Made by a program: the position numbers and the translations under genes. The notes below the pieces were generated by a model that was not told the origin of the DNA, did no database searches, and saw only the letters and a program-made list of their open reading frames with translations. Positions 37,854-46,335 of a stretch of DNA of 64,000 nt are shown piece after piece. The DNA comes from Cohnella abietis (GTDB lineage Bacteria > Bacillota > Bacilli > Paenibacillales > Paenibacillaceae): the NCBI RefSeq assembly GCF_004295585.1, contig NZ_AP019400.1:4810001-4874000 (forward strand), given 5' to 3'. Each line of letters starts with the position of its first letter. Position 1 is the first letter of the stretch.

Positions 37854-38429
37854 TCAAATGATTTTCAAGATTTCAAAATCTTTATCACTATTTATCTGCG
37901 ATAAAACAGGAGTAATATTGCCGACATATTTAGCACTAATTAACTCATAATCCTCATTACTTTGAATCTCATATAACAACAATTGAATCATTCTCATCCC
38001 CGTTTGAAGCCGTATCCCATTCTCACCTGGATTCGTCAGTTCAACAGTTAGTGAGCCAGCAAAGCCTGGTTGAATAACAGAAGCAATTTTAATGCCCAAT
38101 CTGTTTAACGAGGAACGAGAAAACAATAATCCCATTATATTTTTAGGTAGCTTTATGTATTCAAAAGAACTCGCTAAAACAAGTTGATGCGGATACAAAA
38201 TAAACGAATCCCCAAACTTTTTATAGGCATCTTGAAAAAATGTCTCCATAGGAAGATCCGATAATCCAATTACAGGTTCTTTGGATTGAACGGAAACCTT
38301 AAAATGTGTACCTAACCTTAGATCAATGCCAACTTCTCTTATTTGCACTTCTCTATCTAGCAATGGAGTTATATGTAGTTCATCACTATTCAATAATTCA
38401 TTAATTTGTTGTTGTGTTAGTAGCTGCAT
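37854..38429 (-). CDS. dCTP deaminase / dUTPase-family protein
   Basis: 191 aa, the normal length of bacterial Dcd. IREVGIDLRLG (about residues 31-41), LYPHQLVLASSFEYIKLP, FSRSSLNRLGI (about 107-117) and VIQPGFAGSLTVELTNPGENG (two adjacent blocks, about 121-141) correspond to the nucleotide-binding and catalytic motifs of dCTP deaminases, including the Arg of S-x-x-x-R-L-G and the Glu of T-V-E-L. The expected reaction is dCTP to dUTP (or to dUMP in bifunctional members). GGAGATGG precedes the ATG, and the gene overlaps the upstream metallopeptidase-like gene by 29 bases. Phage-defence dCTP deaminases that drain dCTP are known, and this context favours such a role over housekeeping. Confidence 0.82.
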   Translation of the reverse strand: MQLLTQQQINELLNSDELHITPLLDREVQIREVGIDLRLGTHFKVSVQSKEPVIGLSDLPMETFFQDAYKKFGDSFILYPHQLVLASSFEYIKLPKNIMGLLFSRSSLNRLGIKIASVIQPGFAGSLTVELTNPGENGIRLQTGMRMIQLLLYEIQSNEDYELISAKYVGNITPVLSQINSDKDFEILKII

Positions 38430-39789
38430 CTATCCATCTCCTATGTATATGTCCTGAATAGAGTGCTTTGCGAATTAGATTGTTAAGAATGTCTTGCGCT
38501 GCGTTCTTATCCTGATTCTTTGTTTCATCACAGATGACTTGCAATGATTGAAAGTAGGAAATCCAACCAGCATTTAAAATACTAATGCTACTAACAGGGT
38601 TTCCATCTAATTCATTTGGAGGAATTAACCCTTCAATTTTTGCAACTAAACGCCCCGTAATTTGATTAAATTCGGTTGAAGTATACATAGGTATACTTTT
38701 GACGCTACAAAAACTAATAATAGCATCAATGATTTGGTCTAGATTTGATAGGAATAACTCTTCAAGTTCAATTAAGATTGCATGATTAAACTTAAATGAA
38801 TTAGTTTCATATGTAAAAGTCATTCCTTGAGCGTTTTCCCATCCATGATGCCAAGAATCCATTAGTTGAATGACATCAGACGATAAATATGAAGTAAAGT
38901 TTAATTTCTCCATCGTTCTTCTTTTAATTCGACTTCTTGCGATTCTTCTTGGATGTGATTGAGCTATACTATCCTTCAGTATTTCTGCTCCCTGTTCCAC
39001 ACCATACAACATAAAGATTTGTTCAGAGGAGAAATGTGAAGCTGGACCATATAGAATAATACCAAGAATATCTGCAACGTATTCTTTAACCCAATTGTAA
39101 TATACAGGTCTTAACATATCAGGTAGACTCAACTGAATCTCTTGATCAGTCAATTGTTGTCCATTGACCACATATGGTCTAATCGATTGAATATTAATGA
39201 ATTGGCAAAGTTGTTTATACAAGATTGAAGAAAGATCAAATCCACAATGTAAATCAATATAATGACCAATTTCATGACCCATAATACAACCAAACAATAC
39301 ATTATTTTTATGAAGTTTTGGAAAAGTTAACATAATTGTTTTATTTTCATTGATTGTGGGAAACTTATTAAGTGAATTAATGGGTCTCGCCAAACATTGC
39401 CATATTTCTCCGATAGAGTAATTGATAGCATATTCAGGACTCGTAATTACGTTTGCGCCTGGAGTTATCTTCTCAATAATCTCTTTGACAGGAATCATTA
39501 CTTCAAGTGGATGATGACTATCAGTTGAATGCTCAATCCTTGGGTAGATATTCATTAAAAAATACCGAAACAAATAGGACATTACTTGAATGTCCTGTTG
39601 GGAAATTTGACTTGGATCGTCACTATTGAAAAAACTAAAAAACAATTTATTTAAACTGATAGCTTCTTTAATAAAAGTGTGATTGTCCTTTGAAGGAAAA
39701 TCACTCGTTTCTAACTTTTTAAGTTGCGTATTTAATGCATGAGATTGCTCCTGCATAAGTCGCAGAATATTTATGTTTAGTAGGCTCAT
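38401..39789 (-). CDS. HExxH metallopeptidase-like protein paired with a dCTP-deaminase-like enzyme
   Basis: 462 aa. The only clear motif is FGCIMGHEIGHYIDLHCG (about residues 167-184), an HExxH zinc-peptidase site; a conserved-looking WVKEYVADILGIILYG (about 234-249) supplies an E-x-x-A-D third-ligand helix like gluzincins (M48-like). No membrane helix is predicted, so it would be cytoplasmic, unlike HtpX. GAGGAGT precedes the ATG. It is the second gene of a tightly packed operon, 13 bases after a 147-aa protein, and overlaps the dCTP-deaminase-like gene. The peptidase may activate or be activated by a partner in the operon; this is inference. Confidence 0.7.
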   Translation of the reverse strand: MSLLNINILRLMQEQSHALNTQLKKLETSDFPSKDNHTFIKEAISLNKLFFSFFNSDDPSQISQQDIQVMSYLFRYFLMNIYPRIEHSTDSHHPLEVMIPVKEIIEKITPGANVITSPEYAINYSIGEIWQCLARPINSLNKFPTINENKTIMLTFPKLHKNNVLFGCIMGHEIGHYIDLHCGFDLSSILYKQLCQFINIQSIRPYVVNGQQLTDQEIQLSLPDMLRPVYYNWVKEYVADILGIILYGPASHFSSEQIFMLYGVEQGAEILKDSIAQSHPRRIARSRIKRRTMEKLNFTSYLSSDVIQLMDSWHHGWENAQGMTFTYETNSFKFNHAILIELEELFLSNLDQIIDAIISFCSVKSIPMYTSTEFNQITGRLVAKIEGLIPPNELDGNPVSSISILNAGWISYFQSLQVICDETKNQDKNAAQDILNNLIRKALYSGHIHRRWIDAATNTTTN

Positions 39790-39802
39790 GACTACTCCTC
39801 AT

Positions 39803-40246
39803 TTATAAATTACATTTTGAGAAAACCGCAACCGCTTTATTCTTTTCAACCTCAATTACATCTGTCAATTTTCTCAAAAACGTTATAGTTACCGTTTCGG
39901 TTACATTTGAACTATCTAAATTACGGATAAGTCGTTCGAAGTAATCAGATATATTTTGCATCGCTAAATCTTCTCTAGGTATTGCACGTGTTGAATAAAT
40001 ATATGCATCCATTGTATTGAAATTTCCCTCATCACATACATCCAAGTTAAACGTGAAGGAAGTTGTTGTATTTGTATAACGTTTAGCCTGTTTTAAAAAT
40101 TGAATAACTGGTTTTGTATCATCTTGGCAAACTCGTTCATTTGAATTTATTACTTTCATTAAATTCGACAATCTATAATTTAAAAAAATAAGATCTAATT
40201 GAAGATCTGGTGAGTATTCATTTGATAAAGTATCATCATAATACAT
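39803..40246 (-). CDS. Unknown first gene of the dCTP-deaminase/metallopeptidase operon
   Basis: 147 aa from ATG 40246 (MYYDDTLSNEYS), chosen because AAGGAGGTA lies 7 bases upstream; a start 14 codons earlier would bury this site. No known family is recognised. The protein is mixed alpha/beta, with an acidic N-terminus and a predicted strand-rich middle (TTTSFTFNLDVCDEGNF, DAYIYSTRAI). TATACT at 40279-40284 on the minus strand is a candidate -10. As the first gene of the set it could be a sensor, an adaptor or an inhibitor; nothing in the sequence decides this. Confidence 0.65.
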   Translation of the reverse strand: MYYDDTLSNEYSPDLQLDLIFLNYRLSNLMKVINSNERVCQDDTKPVIQFLKQAKRYTNTTTSFTFNLDVCDEGNFNTMDAYIYSTRAIPREDLAMQNISDYFERLIRNLDSSNVTETVTITFLRKLTDVIEVEKNKAVAVFSKCNL

Positions 40247-40499
40247 TTGTAGTACCTCCTTCATATTACTAATGCTACAGTATAACATTAAAAGATCATT
40301 AGTAAAAATTCAATCCACATATAAGTATATGTAGACCACTGGAAAAGATGTATGCGAAAACAAGACTGAATAAGGCTAATTCGACACACCTTCAAAATTT
40401 CCTGCTAACTCGTCCACAATATAAGCATTATTTTGCAATCCAAGAAATTGTTTTGTACAAAACCACATCTCATGTGATTCCATGAATCAATATAGATTT

Positions 40500-42407
40500 T
40501 TATTTTAGTCTTAATAATTTCTCACCCTCATTAATTGTTTGTTTAACTAAACCTGATAATGAGTTTGGGTATTTCCCTAACCCTGTGGTTAATATAATTT
40601 GGTAATCCGTTGATTGTAGTTCAGAGATTCTATCCATACATTTATTCAAATTTTCTCTATCAATTCCTAAGTTTTCAGGTGTATCGATAAGTAAAAACTG
40701 TGGAAATGGGATACGATTCTTAGAGTCCAACGACATTTTCAAAAGAGTCAAGAAATACAAAAAACGTTTTGGTACGTCTGAGCTTGCTTCTCTGTAATAA
40801 CCATCATTAAGAACAGGCATATAATATTCATTTATCTCTGCACTGGTTACTTCTTTTAAGGTTATAGTCATAAACCCATTGTATATTGCGTTAAATCTTT
40901 TAATCTGGGCTTGTATCAATTGTTCAATTGCATCCTGTGTATTATTTACCCTTAATTGAAGCGAAGTAAAATCATCTTTTGCCTTTTTATATGCCCGTTC
41001 GATACCTTCAAACTTCTCAATTATTTTAATCCTGTTTTCGCTATCTTGAATAGCATTTCTCAATTGATAAACACGTTCATTTAATTGAAGTAATTCTTGG
41101 TTATTGGAGTTCGTATGTTGTTCAGCCTCTTTCAACTGACTGCGAATATTCTCCAAGTTTATGTGAATCTGCTTAATAACTTCCTGTAAAGATGTAATCT
41201 CTCTTCCACACGAATTGATAGCTACTTCTATGGTTTCTACCGATTTTTGTTTTGAACGCAAAATTTCAATGTACTCCTGAGAATTATAAAAAAAACGTTC
41301 ACTCTGACCTTCTTTTATTTCAGAACCACACAAGCAAACTCCACTGACACGTTCCACTTTATTAAAACAACATGGACAGTGATCTGGAGAGAAAAGATGT
41401 AGTGTATTATGAGAAAAAATAATCTTATTTATATGTGAAACTTCTCTTATCAGTTCCTCTTTCAATTCAATCAAGTCACGCTGTTCAAATGATACATTAC
41501 TGAGATGTGTTTGAACCTCTGCAAGTTCTTGCTCCTTAAGAACCAGCATTTGACGAAGTTGTTGAATTTGTTGTTCGAACTTCGAAGAATCTGACTTTCG
41601 ACTCTTTACTTCATTTCGTATGAGTTGAATTCGTTGTAGTTCCAGATTATCTTCTGCTACTTTCCTTAGCAACTCGCTGGAAGGTTGACTGCTTGTATCG
41701 TATCCCATTTCAGCGGCTAGGACACCAAAATTATCAAATAATATTTTTTTAGCATCTCTTTCCTTCTCTAATTCACGCAGCTTTCCAAGCATAGCATAAA
41801 AATCAGAAAACCTATGACCTACCAATAATTCAAATATAACTTTTCGTATATGAGCTGAATCTGAAATGAAGTTATTATCCGACTTATGCTCTTTATATAT
41901 TTTTTTTGGTTCGGTGCCTTGGTCATAATGGATGAGACGAAACAAATCAGTAAAATTAACCTTAAAGTGAGATGTGCCTTGCCAAACGTCTACCACTTCA
42001 ATATCCAGTTTTTGAAGTAACCAGTCTGAATAAGTGGATTGACCTTCAGGCATATGTTGTCTGTTTAAGTACAATGACTCTTCTTTACCATTCTTATCTT
42101 GGACAATAATCATATTATTAGTTTTTTGACCAAAATAACGTTTAATTATGTAAGCCTCATGATTGATTTCAATTTCAAGCAACACAAAATTATTAGTATC
42201 ATTCTTGATTTCAAAATGAACTTCAGTTTTAGAGAAATTAAACATCTGAACGTAATCTCCAAGCGCATAACAAATCAACGCACTAAATGTTGACTTTCCT
42301 CCACCATTTCCAGCTTCAATAATATTAACTCCATCTGTTAATCGCGGCGAACTATAGGTGTACTTATCGCCATTGTAATGCACTCGATTAATTTTTAATC
42401 TTCCCAT
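40500..42407 (-). CDS. SMC/Rad50-like ATPase of an ABC-three-component-type system
   Basis: 635 aa. The N-terminus has a Walker A (EAGNGGGKSTFSALICYALG, residues about 32-51) preceded by GVNI, as in SMC/RecF-type ATPases. Two long coiled-coil arms (about 205-320 and 385-500) flank a cysteine-containing hinge (CPCCFNKVERVSGVCLCG, about 345-362) that looks like a zinc ribbon rather than a Rad50 CxxC hook. A Walker B (FPQFLLIDTPENLGID) lies near residue 580. Its start overlaps the upstream 179-aa gene. In ABC-3C systems this subunit is thought to sense or load on invader DNA and control the effector. Confidence 0.82.
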   Translation of the reverse strand: MGRLKINRVHYNGDKYTYSSPRLTDGVNIIEAGNGGGKSTFSALICYALGDYVQMFNFSKTEVHFEIKNDTNNFVLLEIEINHEAYIIKRYFGQKTNNMIIVQDKNGKEESLYLNRQHMPEGQSTYSDWLLQKLDIEVVDVWQGTSHFKVNFTDLFRLIHYDQGTEPKKIYKEHKSDNNFISDSAHIRKVIFELLVGHRFSDFYAMLGKLRELEKERDAKKILFDNFGVLAAEMGYDTSSQPSSELLRKVAEDNLELQRIQLIRNEVKSRKSDSSKFEQQIQQLRQMLVLKEQELAEVQTHLSNVSFEQRDLIELKEELIREVSHINKIIFSHNTLHLFSPDHCPCCFNKVERVSGVCLCGSEIKEGQSERFFYNSQEYIEILRSKQKSVETIEVAINSCGREITSLQEVIKQIHINLENIRSQLKEAEQHTNSNNQELLQLNERVYQLRNAIQDSENRIKIIEKFEGIERAYKKAKDDFTSLQLRVNNTQDAIEQLIQAQIKRFNAIYNGFMTITLKEVTSAEINEYYMPVLNDGYYREASSDVPKRFLYFLTLLKMSLDSKNRIPFPQFLLIDTPENLGIDRENLNKCMDRISELQSTDYQIILTTGLGKYPNSLSGLVKQTINEGEKLLRLK

Positions 42408-42934
42408 ATGTATACACCTCTATTACGGAACAATTCATCAAGTAATGAGTCAGTTTTCATTGTTCTGATATGTGAGAACATACCCTTTATTTGCTTACTA
42501 TGATTGCGTTCCATTCTAAATAATTCTGTAGAAAAAAACTCTTTTGGAAGGTTTTCAGTACTAAGCCAAACATCATATGATTTTCTATTCTCATTCTTGG
42601 ACATTGAAAGAATATCCTTCTGTTGAAGTGCATATAACAATGAGCCTGCCCAGTTTAATCGCAATCGACTTTTTAAATAGGTCTCTTTTAAGTGATCTCT
42701 ATCAATAGGTGATGCCTTACTATCCATCGCTTTATTAGAAGAAACAATAGAAAATAATGAGTGATTGGACAAAAAGGGAATAAGATAGTTCAATTTTGAC
42801 CATTCTTGTAATCGCTGATGCTCACTTGTAAAGCCAAGCGTATGCAAAAAAATTATCGTATTGTATGCGAAATAATAATAATCGTCTTCTGCACTAAACA
42901 TCATTCGTTTCTTTACGTTTATATTGTCACTCAT
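42395..42934 (-). CDS. Small middle component of an ABC-three-component-type system
   Basis: 179 aa from ATG 42934 (MSDNINVKKRMMFS); AGGAGG lies 13 bases upstream, overlapping the stop of the previous gene, and an in-frame TTG at 42958 is an alternative. The helical segment FLHTLGFTSEHQRLQEWSKLNYLIPFLSN resembles the ABC-3C middle-component pattern (a winged-helix-like linker between effector and ATPase). It overlaps the ATPase gene by 13 bases and follows the nuclease gene immediately, exactly the expected gene order. No catalytic residues are visible. Confidence 0.65.
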   Translation of the reverse strand: MSDNINVKKRMMFSAEDDYYYFAYNTIIFLHTLGFTSEHQRLQEWSKLNYLIPFLSNHSLFSIVSSNKAMDSKASPIDRDHLKETYLKSRLRLNWAGSLLYALQQKDILSMSKNENRKSYDVWLSTENLPKEFFSTELFRMERNHSKQIKGMFSHIRTMKTDSLLDELFRNRGVYIWED

Positions 42935-42941
42935 TGCACAT

Positions 42942-44174
42942 TTAATTCCTCCTATCAAAAGCTAAATAACATGAGTTAATTAATTCGTAAATTGTATCAC
43001 GAACAGCATTCTCGCTTCTAAATGGATAATTATAATCTTTGCCCCAATCTTCAATGTGTGCTATGGCTGAACGAACCAACATTTCTATCCAATCATCAAC
43101 AACTGAAGGTTCAACCGTTGATTTTTGCGTCTGCTTATGCACAATCCTAATCAATTGTTCTTCGCATGCTTCAAACACACGATAAAGATATGCGCCTCTT
43201 GCTTGATGTTGAACTCTTCTTAGCTGTGTTTTAATCGAGCCAATTTTACGTGCAAATACCTCAAATGTCGTATCATCATAATCAGGTGATACATCTTTGA
43301 TTTTGCTATTAATATCACGACCATCAAACGGCTTTTCCATCGAATCCCAATCCTCATAGCAGGGGTCTAATGGTTTTGACGTTGCAACGTTATTACCTAT
43401 TTCAAGAAACTTGGTTCTAATGGTATCTGTATTAATCAATCGATGAAGCGGATCTTTGTGTGCTTGCCTTTTTTCAAGTTCTTTATCTAATGCATCAATA
43501 ATATACTGTTCTTTCCCAGATACAGACACCGTATCATACAAGCGACAATTTTTAACTTTTAACAATAACGTCAGTTCAAGTTCGTTCTCATCTTCTTCTT
43601 CGAATTTCCAATTAATTTGCTCCAAAAATTGAATCCATAAATCATCCGAATATTTTTCAATTACATGTAAATAACCAGTCGCATTCTTGCCAACATACTG
43701 CTTCCTATAATCCTCTAACAAGATACATTTTAAATATGGAAGAACCGTCACATACTCTTTATTCATTAACAACAGCATAAGTTCTTTATCGGGTAATTCT
43801 AATTTATTTTGCTTTAACAATTCAGTAGTACGTTCATTCGTAATGCCAGTATTCGTATAAAAACCAAAACGAATATGATGTCCATAGTGTAAAAAAACAT
43901 CAAGGAAACTCACTAAACTATTTTTAACTTCATCAGAATTTAGTGAAAAGCATTTGGACTCATAACTTTTGTCACTCTCTAGATATTCACTACTTTTACC
44001 GTCACCGTCACTTGTGTTCAAATAAACATCTTCAATATACTCGCATGCCACAAGCACAGAAATATTGGGGGCTTTCTCAAGTTCATCAAAAATTAATTGG
44101 ATAGCTCTAAGGCGCTGTAGCCTCTCACCTTTACTTTGTTCACCCACTACCCGACTAATGATGCTTCTCTCCAT
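42942..44174 (-). CDS. Cap4/DUF4297-like nuclease effector of an ABC-three-component-type system
   Basis: 410 aa. In the first 110 residues, ACEYIEDVYL (Asp), then YESKCFSLNSDEVKNSLVSF (E-S-K), then IRFGFYTNTG follow the layout of the DUF4297/Cap4 endonuclease domain: D on one strand, E-x-K on the next, and an F-Y-T-N-T strand. The remaining 300 residues are helical; the C-terminal part (QARGAYLYRVFEACEEQLIR to the end) matches what I expect of an ABC-3C C-terminal interaction domain. AAGGATGG precedes the ATG. It is the first gene of a three-gene operon with the middle component and ATPase. The predicted outcome is DNA cleavage when infection is sensed. Confidence 0.7.
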   Translation of the reverse strand: MERSIISRVVGEQSKGERLQRLRAIQLIFDELEKAPNISVLVACEYIEDVYLNTSDGDGKSSEYLESDKSYESKCFSLNSDEVKNSLVSFLDVFLHYGHHIRFGFYTNTGITNERTTELLKQNKLELPDKELMLLLMNKEYVTVLPYLKCILLEDYRKQYVGKNATGYLHVIEKYSDDLWIQFLEQINWKFEEEDENELELTLLLKVKNCRLYDTVSVSGKEQYIIDALDKELEKRQAHKDPLHRLINTDTIRTKFLEIGNNVATSKPLDPCYEDWDSMEKPFDGRDINSKIKDVSPDYDDTTFEVFARKIGSIKTQLRRVQHQARGAYLYRVFEACEEQLIRIVHKQTQKSTVEPSVVDDWIEMLVRSAIAHIEDWGKDYNYPFRSENAVRDTIYELINSCYLAFDRRN

Positions 44175-44357
44175 AGGCTTCCATCCTTATTGTTGTGAAT
44201 CTTTTGCACTATGCCATTTCGACACCTTCCTCCATTATCCCTTTTTCAATCCCATTTTTTTGATATTGAGGGAATTCACTATAAATAAATAGGAACTCAC
44301 GTTCTCATTTTATCATATTAATGCTGATGAATCTATAAGAAGTCGAAAAGGCTTTTT

Positions 44358-44395
44358 GTTGGTTATTGCCTACAAAATATATGACATGCTAGTAT
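44358..44395 (+). promoter_or_regulatory. Promoter with XRE-type operator (site 1)
   Basis: TTGCCT (44366-44371), an 18-base spacer and TAGTAT (44390-44395) precede the small gene at 44442. The -35 lies inside GTTGGTTATTGCCTAC, a near-palindrome that matches the perfect palindrome at 45208-45223 at 13 of 16 positions. Confidence 0.65.
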
Positions 44396-44441
44396 AGGGT
44401 TAGGAAGATTTTTCAAAATACTCTTAAACGGTGGGTGGCAT

Positions 44442-44866
44442 ATGACAATATATTCTGCGGAAAATGCAAATGAAATCGTCACACGAACTTTTAATGGACA
44501 ATTTATTGGTGGTATTACAAATGATAAGTTAAATGAAATTAATCATTTTTTAGCTTCAGATAGCTTTGAGCGAGTTAATTGGAGTTTTGGGATTGATAGA
44601 GGTGCAGTTCGAAGTATAACGTTATCTTGTCAAAGACCTAAAAAATTACTTCCTTTCAAGTTTGGCATCTATTTTGATGAAACACCAAAAGGAAGCTTTT
44701 CGGTGCCTTATCTACTCACCTATCAGGTTGGAGTGTTGAAAAAGCAATGAATGATTTCCAAAAAAAGTACCCTACGTTTACAATAAAAAGCACACGTCCG
44801 ATTCATGGTTTTGGGATAAACTATGGGGTCTATATATTATTTACTTACTCGTCCAAAAATTCATAA
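44442..44866 (+). pseudogene. Small island gene broken by a frameshift
   Basis: ATG 44442 follows GGTGGGTGG and encodes 102 aa ending ...LLTYQVGVLKKQ. A second frame, offset by one base, continues as GWSVEKAMNDFQKKYPTFTI and reaches 44866 without a stop. Read together with a single-base shift near 44725-44730, they give one protein of about 140 aa (PYLLTYQ joined to WSVEKAMNDF). The alternative is two overlapping small genes, the second starting at ATG 44747, which has no ribosome site of its own. The family is not recognised. It shares its operator sequence with the lipoprotein gene at 45293. Confidence 0.55.
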
Positions 44867-44871
44867 CGTAT

Positions 44872-44907
44872 AATGAGACCTTCCCTTTAATAGGTGAAGG
44901 TCTCATT
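44872..44907. terminator. Bidirectional terminator
   Basis: A 12-bp stem AATGAGACCTTC / GAAGGTCTCATT with a 12-base loop, between the small gene and the convergent XRE gene. Its right arm covers the last codons of the XRE gene. Confidence 0.7.
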
Positions 44908-45148
44908 CATCGTTTACTTCTTTCGACTCAAAAATTTGCATCAGTTTTGATGGTGGAACATGCAATGCTTTTGCTAATGTCAAAATCGTAGTCAGACTTG
45001 GATTCTTAATACCGTTCTCGATTTCGCTTATGTAACTTCTATCAATGCGTGTATACAAACTTAAATCGTCCTGCGTAATTTTTAATTCTTTACGCGCTTT
45101 TTTTATCCTATTACCAAACGCAACTAAATACGGATTTTTTTCATCCAT
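44903..45148 (-). CDS. XRE-family repressor
   Basis: 81 aa, almost entirely a helix-turn-helix domain: FGNRIKKARKELKITQDDLS, YTRIDRSYISEIENGIKNPS and LTTILTLAKALHVPPSKLMQ. It is divergent from the lipoprotein gene. The perfect palindrome GTAGGCTATTGCCTAC (45208-45223) lies between them, and a related site lies at 44358; the simplest reading is that this protein represses its neighbours and possibly itself. It is about the size of SinR- or C-protein-like controllers. No restriction-modification genes are adjacent. Confidence 0.88.
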   Translation of the reverse strand: MDEKNPYLVAFGNRIKKARKELKITQDDLSLYTRIDRSYISEIENGIKNPSLTTILTLAKALHVPPSKLMQIFESKEVNDE

Positions 45149-45207
45149 TCTATCATAATTCCTCTCTGCTTTTATTCAAGCATAGAAGAGTCATAGAATG
45201 AATTTCT

Positions 45208-45244
45208 GTAGGCTATTGCCTACAAAGTGAGTTTATGCTAGACT
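45208..45244 (+). promoter_or_regulatory. Promoter with perfect palindromic operator (site 2)
   Basis: GTAGGC-TATT-GCCTAC (45208-45223) overlaps the -35 TTGCCT (45216-45221). After a 17-base spacer comes TAGACT (45239-45244). It drives the lipoprotein gene and lies in the divergent region with the XRE gene. Confidence 0.7.
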
Positions 45245-45292
45245 TTTGGAGAAATATGACAACAAGTGTCGAATGAGAAGGAGTGAAGCAAA

Positions 45293-46150
45293 ATGAAGAA
45301 GTGGTTCGCTATAATGGTATTTACGACATTCGTTACTGTTGGATGTTCAAATGAAACAAGAGAAGTTAAACCCACATCAGAAGCAAAGCAAACAGAACAA
45401 GCCTTCTCACCCACATCAACATCTGCAGCAACAAATACGGTTAAAGAAGAGGAAGCACCAGATCCTTCGGAAATCGTTAAGAAGTTTTACGAGGCTTACA
45501 TAAAGAAAGATTACGATACGCTTCCCCAATATATTGAAGATAAGAACTTAGGCATGTCGGCAGCTGACTTTATTAAGAATCTGAAGGAATCTGATTTTAA
45601 GAATTCCGCTGATACAAAGGAATATATGATTTCTCAGATTGCCGATTATGATGACACTCATAAATATGCCAAGGTTTTAGTTAAGGGTAAGAATGCAAAC
45701 GGAGATGTATCTGGAGAAAATCGAATTGGACTGGTGCTTGTTAATGGGGAATGGAAATTGGATTTTGTGCTATTGATTGAAAAGTCTAATTTAGATAAGC
45801 AAATTACGACCGAAAACAAGGTTCTTACTGTAACTAGCGTTGAGCAAATGAAACGAATGGATGGATTTAATTACGTTATTCAACTAAAGAATAATCAAAC
45901 AGACAATCAAGTTTCGGTTGGTTGGCTCAATGAAGCTACTGCCGAACTGACCACAGATAAGGGAAATGTAACAAGCAAACTAAGCCGCGCAACGATAAAA
46001 CCAAATAGTAATGGTTCAATTACAATTTTCTTTGAAACCCAAAAGGCAGAAGCAAATTCTCTTCAAATCAATGGACTTCAAATTACAGACTCTAAAAACC
46101 TTCCGATACAGGGAAAGGATCCATTCAGTTTGGTAATCCCATTAAAGTAA
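45293..46150 (+). CDS. Lipoprotein with DUF4878-like domain
   Basis: 285 aa. The signal MKKWFAIMVFTTFVTVGC ends in a lipobox-like VTVGC, so the protein is predicted to be lipid-anchored outside. A Thr/Ser-rich linker follows. Residues about 58-160 (PSEIVKKFYEAYIKKDYDTL... RIGLVLVNGEWKLDF) resemble the NTF2-like DUF4878 group of Firmicutes lipoproteins. The C-terminal 110 residues form a beta-rich DUF4352-like domain. GAGAAGGAGTG precedes the ATG. Its promoter carries the XRE operator. In an island, such lipoproteins may exclude related elements or phage at the surface, but that is speculative. Confidence 0.8.
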   Translation: MKKWFAIMVFTTFVTVGCSNETREVKPTSEAKQTEQAFSPTSTSAATNTVKEEEAPDPSEIVKKFYEAYIKKDYDTLPQYIEDKNLGMSAADFIKNLKESDFKNSADTKEYMISQIADYDDTHKYAKVLVKGKNANGDVSGENRIGLVLVNGEWKLDFVLLIEKSNLDKQITTENKVLTVTSVEQMKRMDGFNYVIQLKNNQTDNQVSVGWLNEATAELTTDKGNVTSKLSRATIKPNSNGSITIFFETQKAEANSLQINGLQITDSKNLPIQGKDPFSLVIPLK

Positions 46151-46166
46151 AATATACAAATTCATT

Positions 46167-46206
46167 GCGGTCACTCTGCTTCACTTATCAGTTGGACCGC
46201 TTTTTC
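46167..46206 (+). terminator. Terminator of the lipoprotein gene
   Basis: GCGGTC / GACCGC stem with a 22-base loop, followed directly by T5, 16 bases after the stop codon. Confidence 0.65.
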
Positions 46207-46261
46207 TAAATGGTTTTAACTTAATTACTTCTGCAATCATTCAAAAAAGATTGTACAAGTC

Positions 46262-46317
46262 AAAAGGCACATTCAATTTCATGGATTGATGTCCATCAAA
46301 TTGAATGTGCCTTTTTG
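46262..46317. terminator. Strong hairpin terminator before the ImmA-type gene end
   Basis: An 18-bp perfect stem AAAAGGCACATTCAATTT / AAATTGAATGTGCCTTTT with an inner ATGGA/TCCAT stem. It is T-flanked on both strands and can terminate the convergent lipoprotein and XRE-ImmA operons. Confidence 0.85.
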
Positions 46318-46335
46318 TTAATCGTTTTTTCATGC

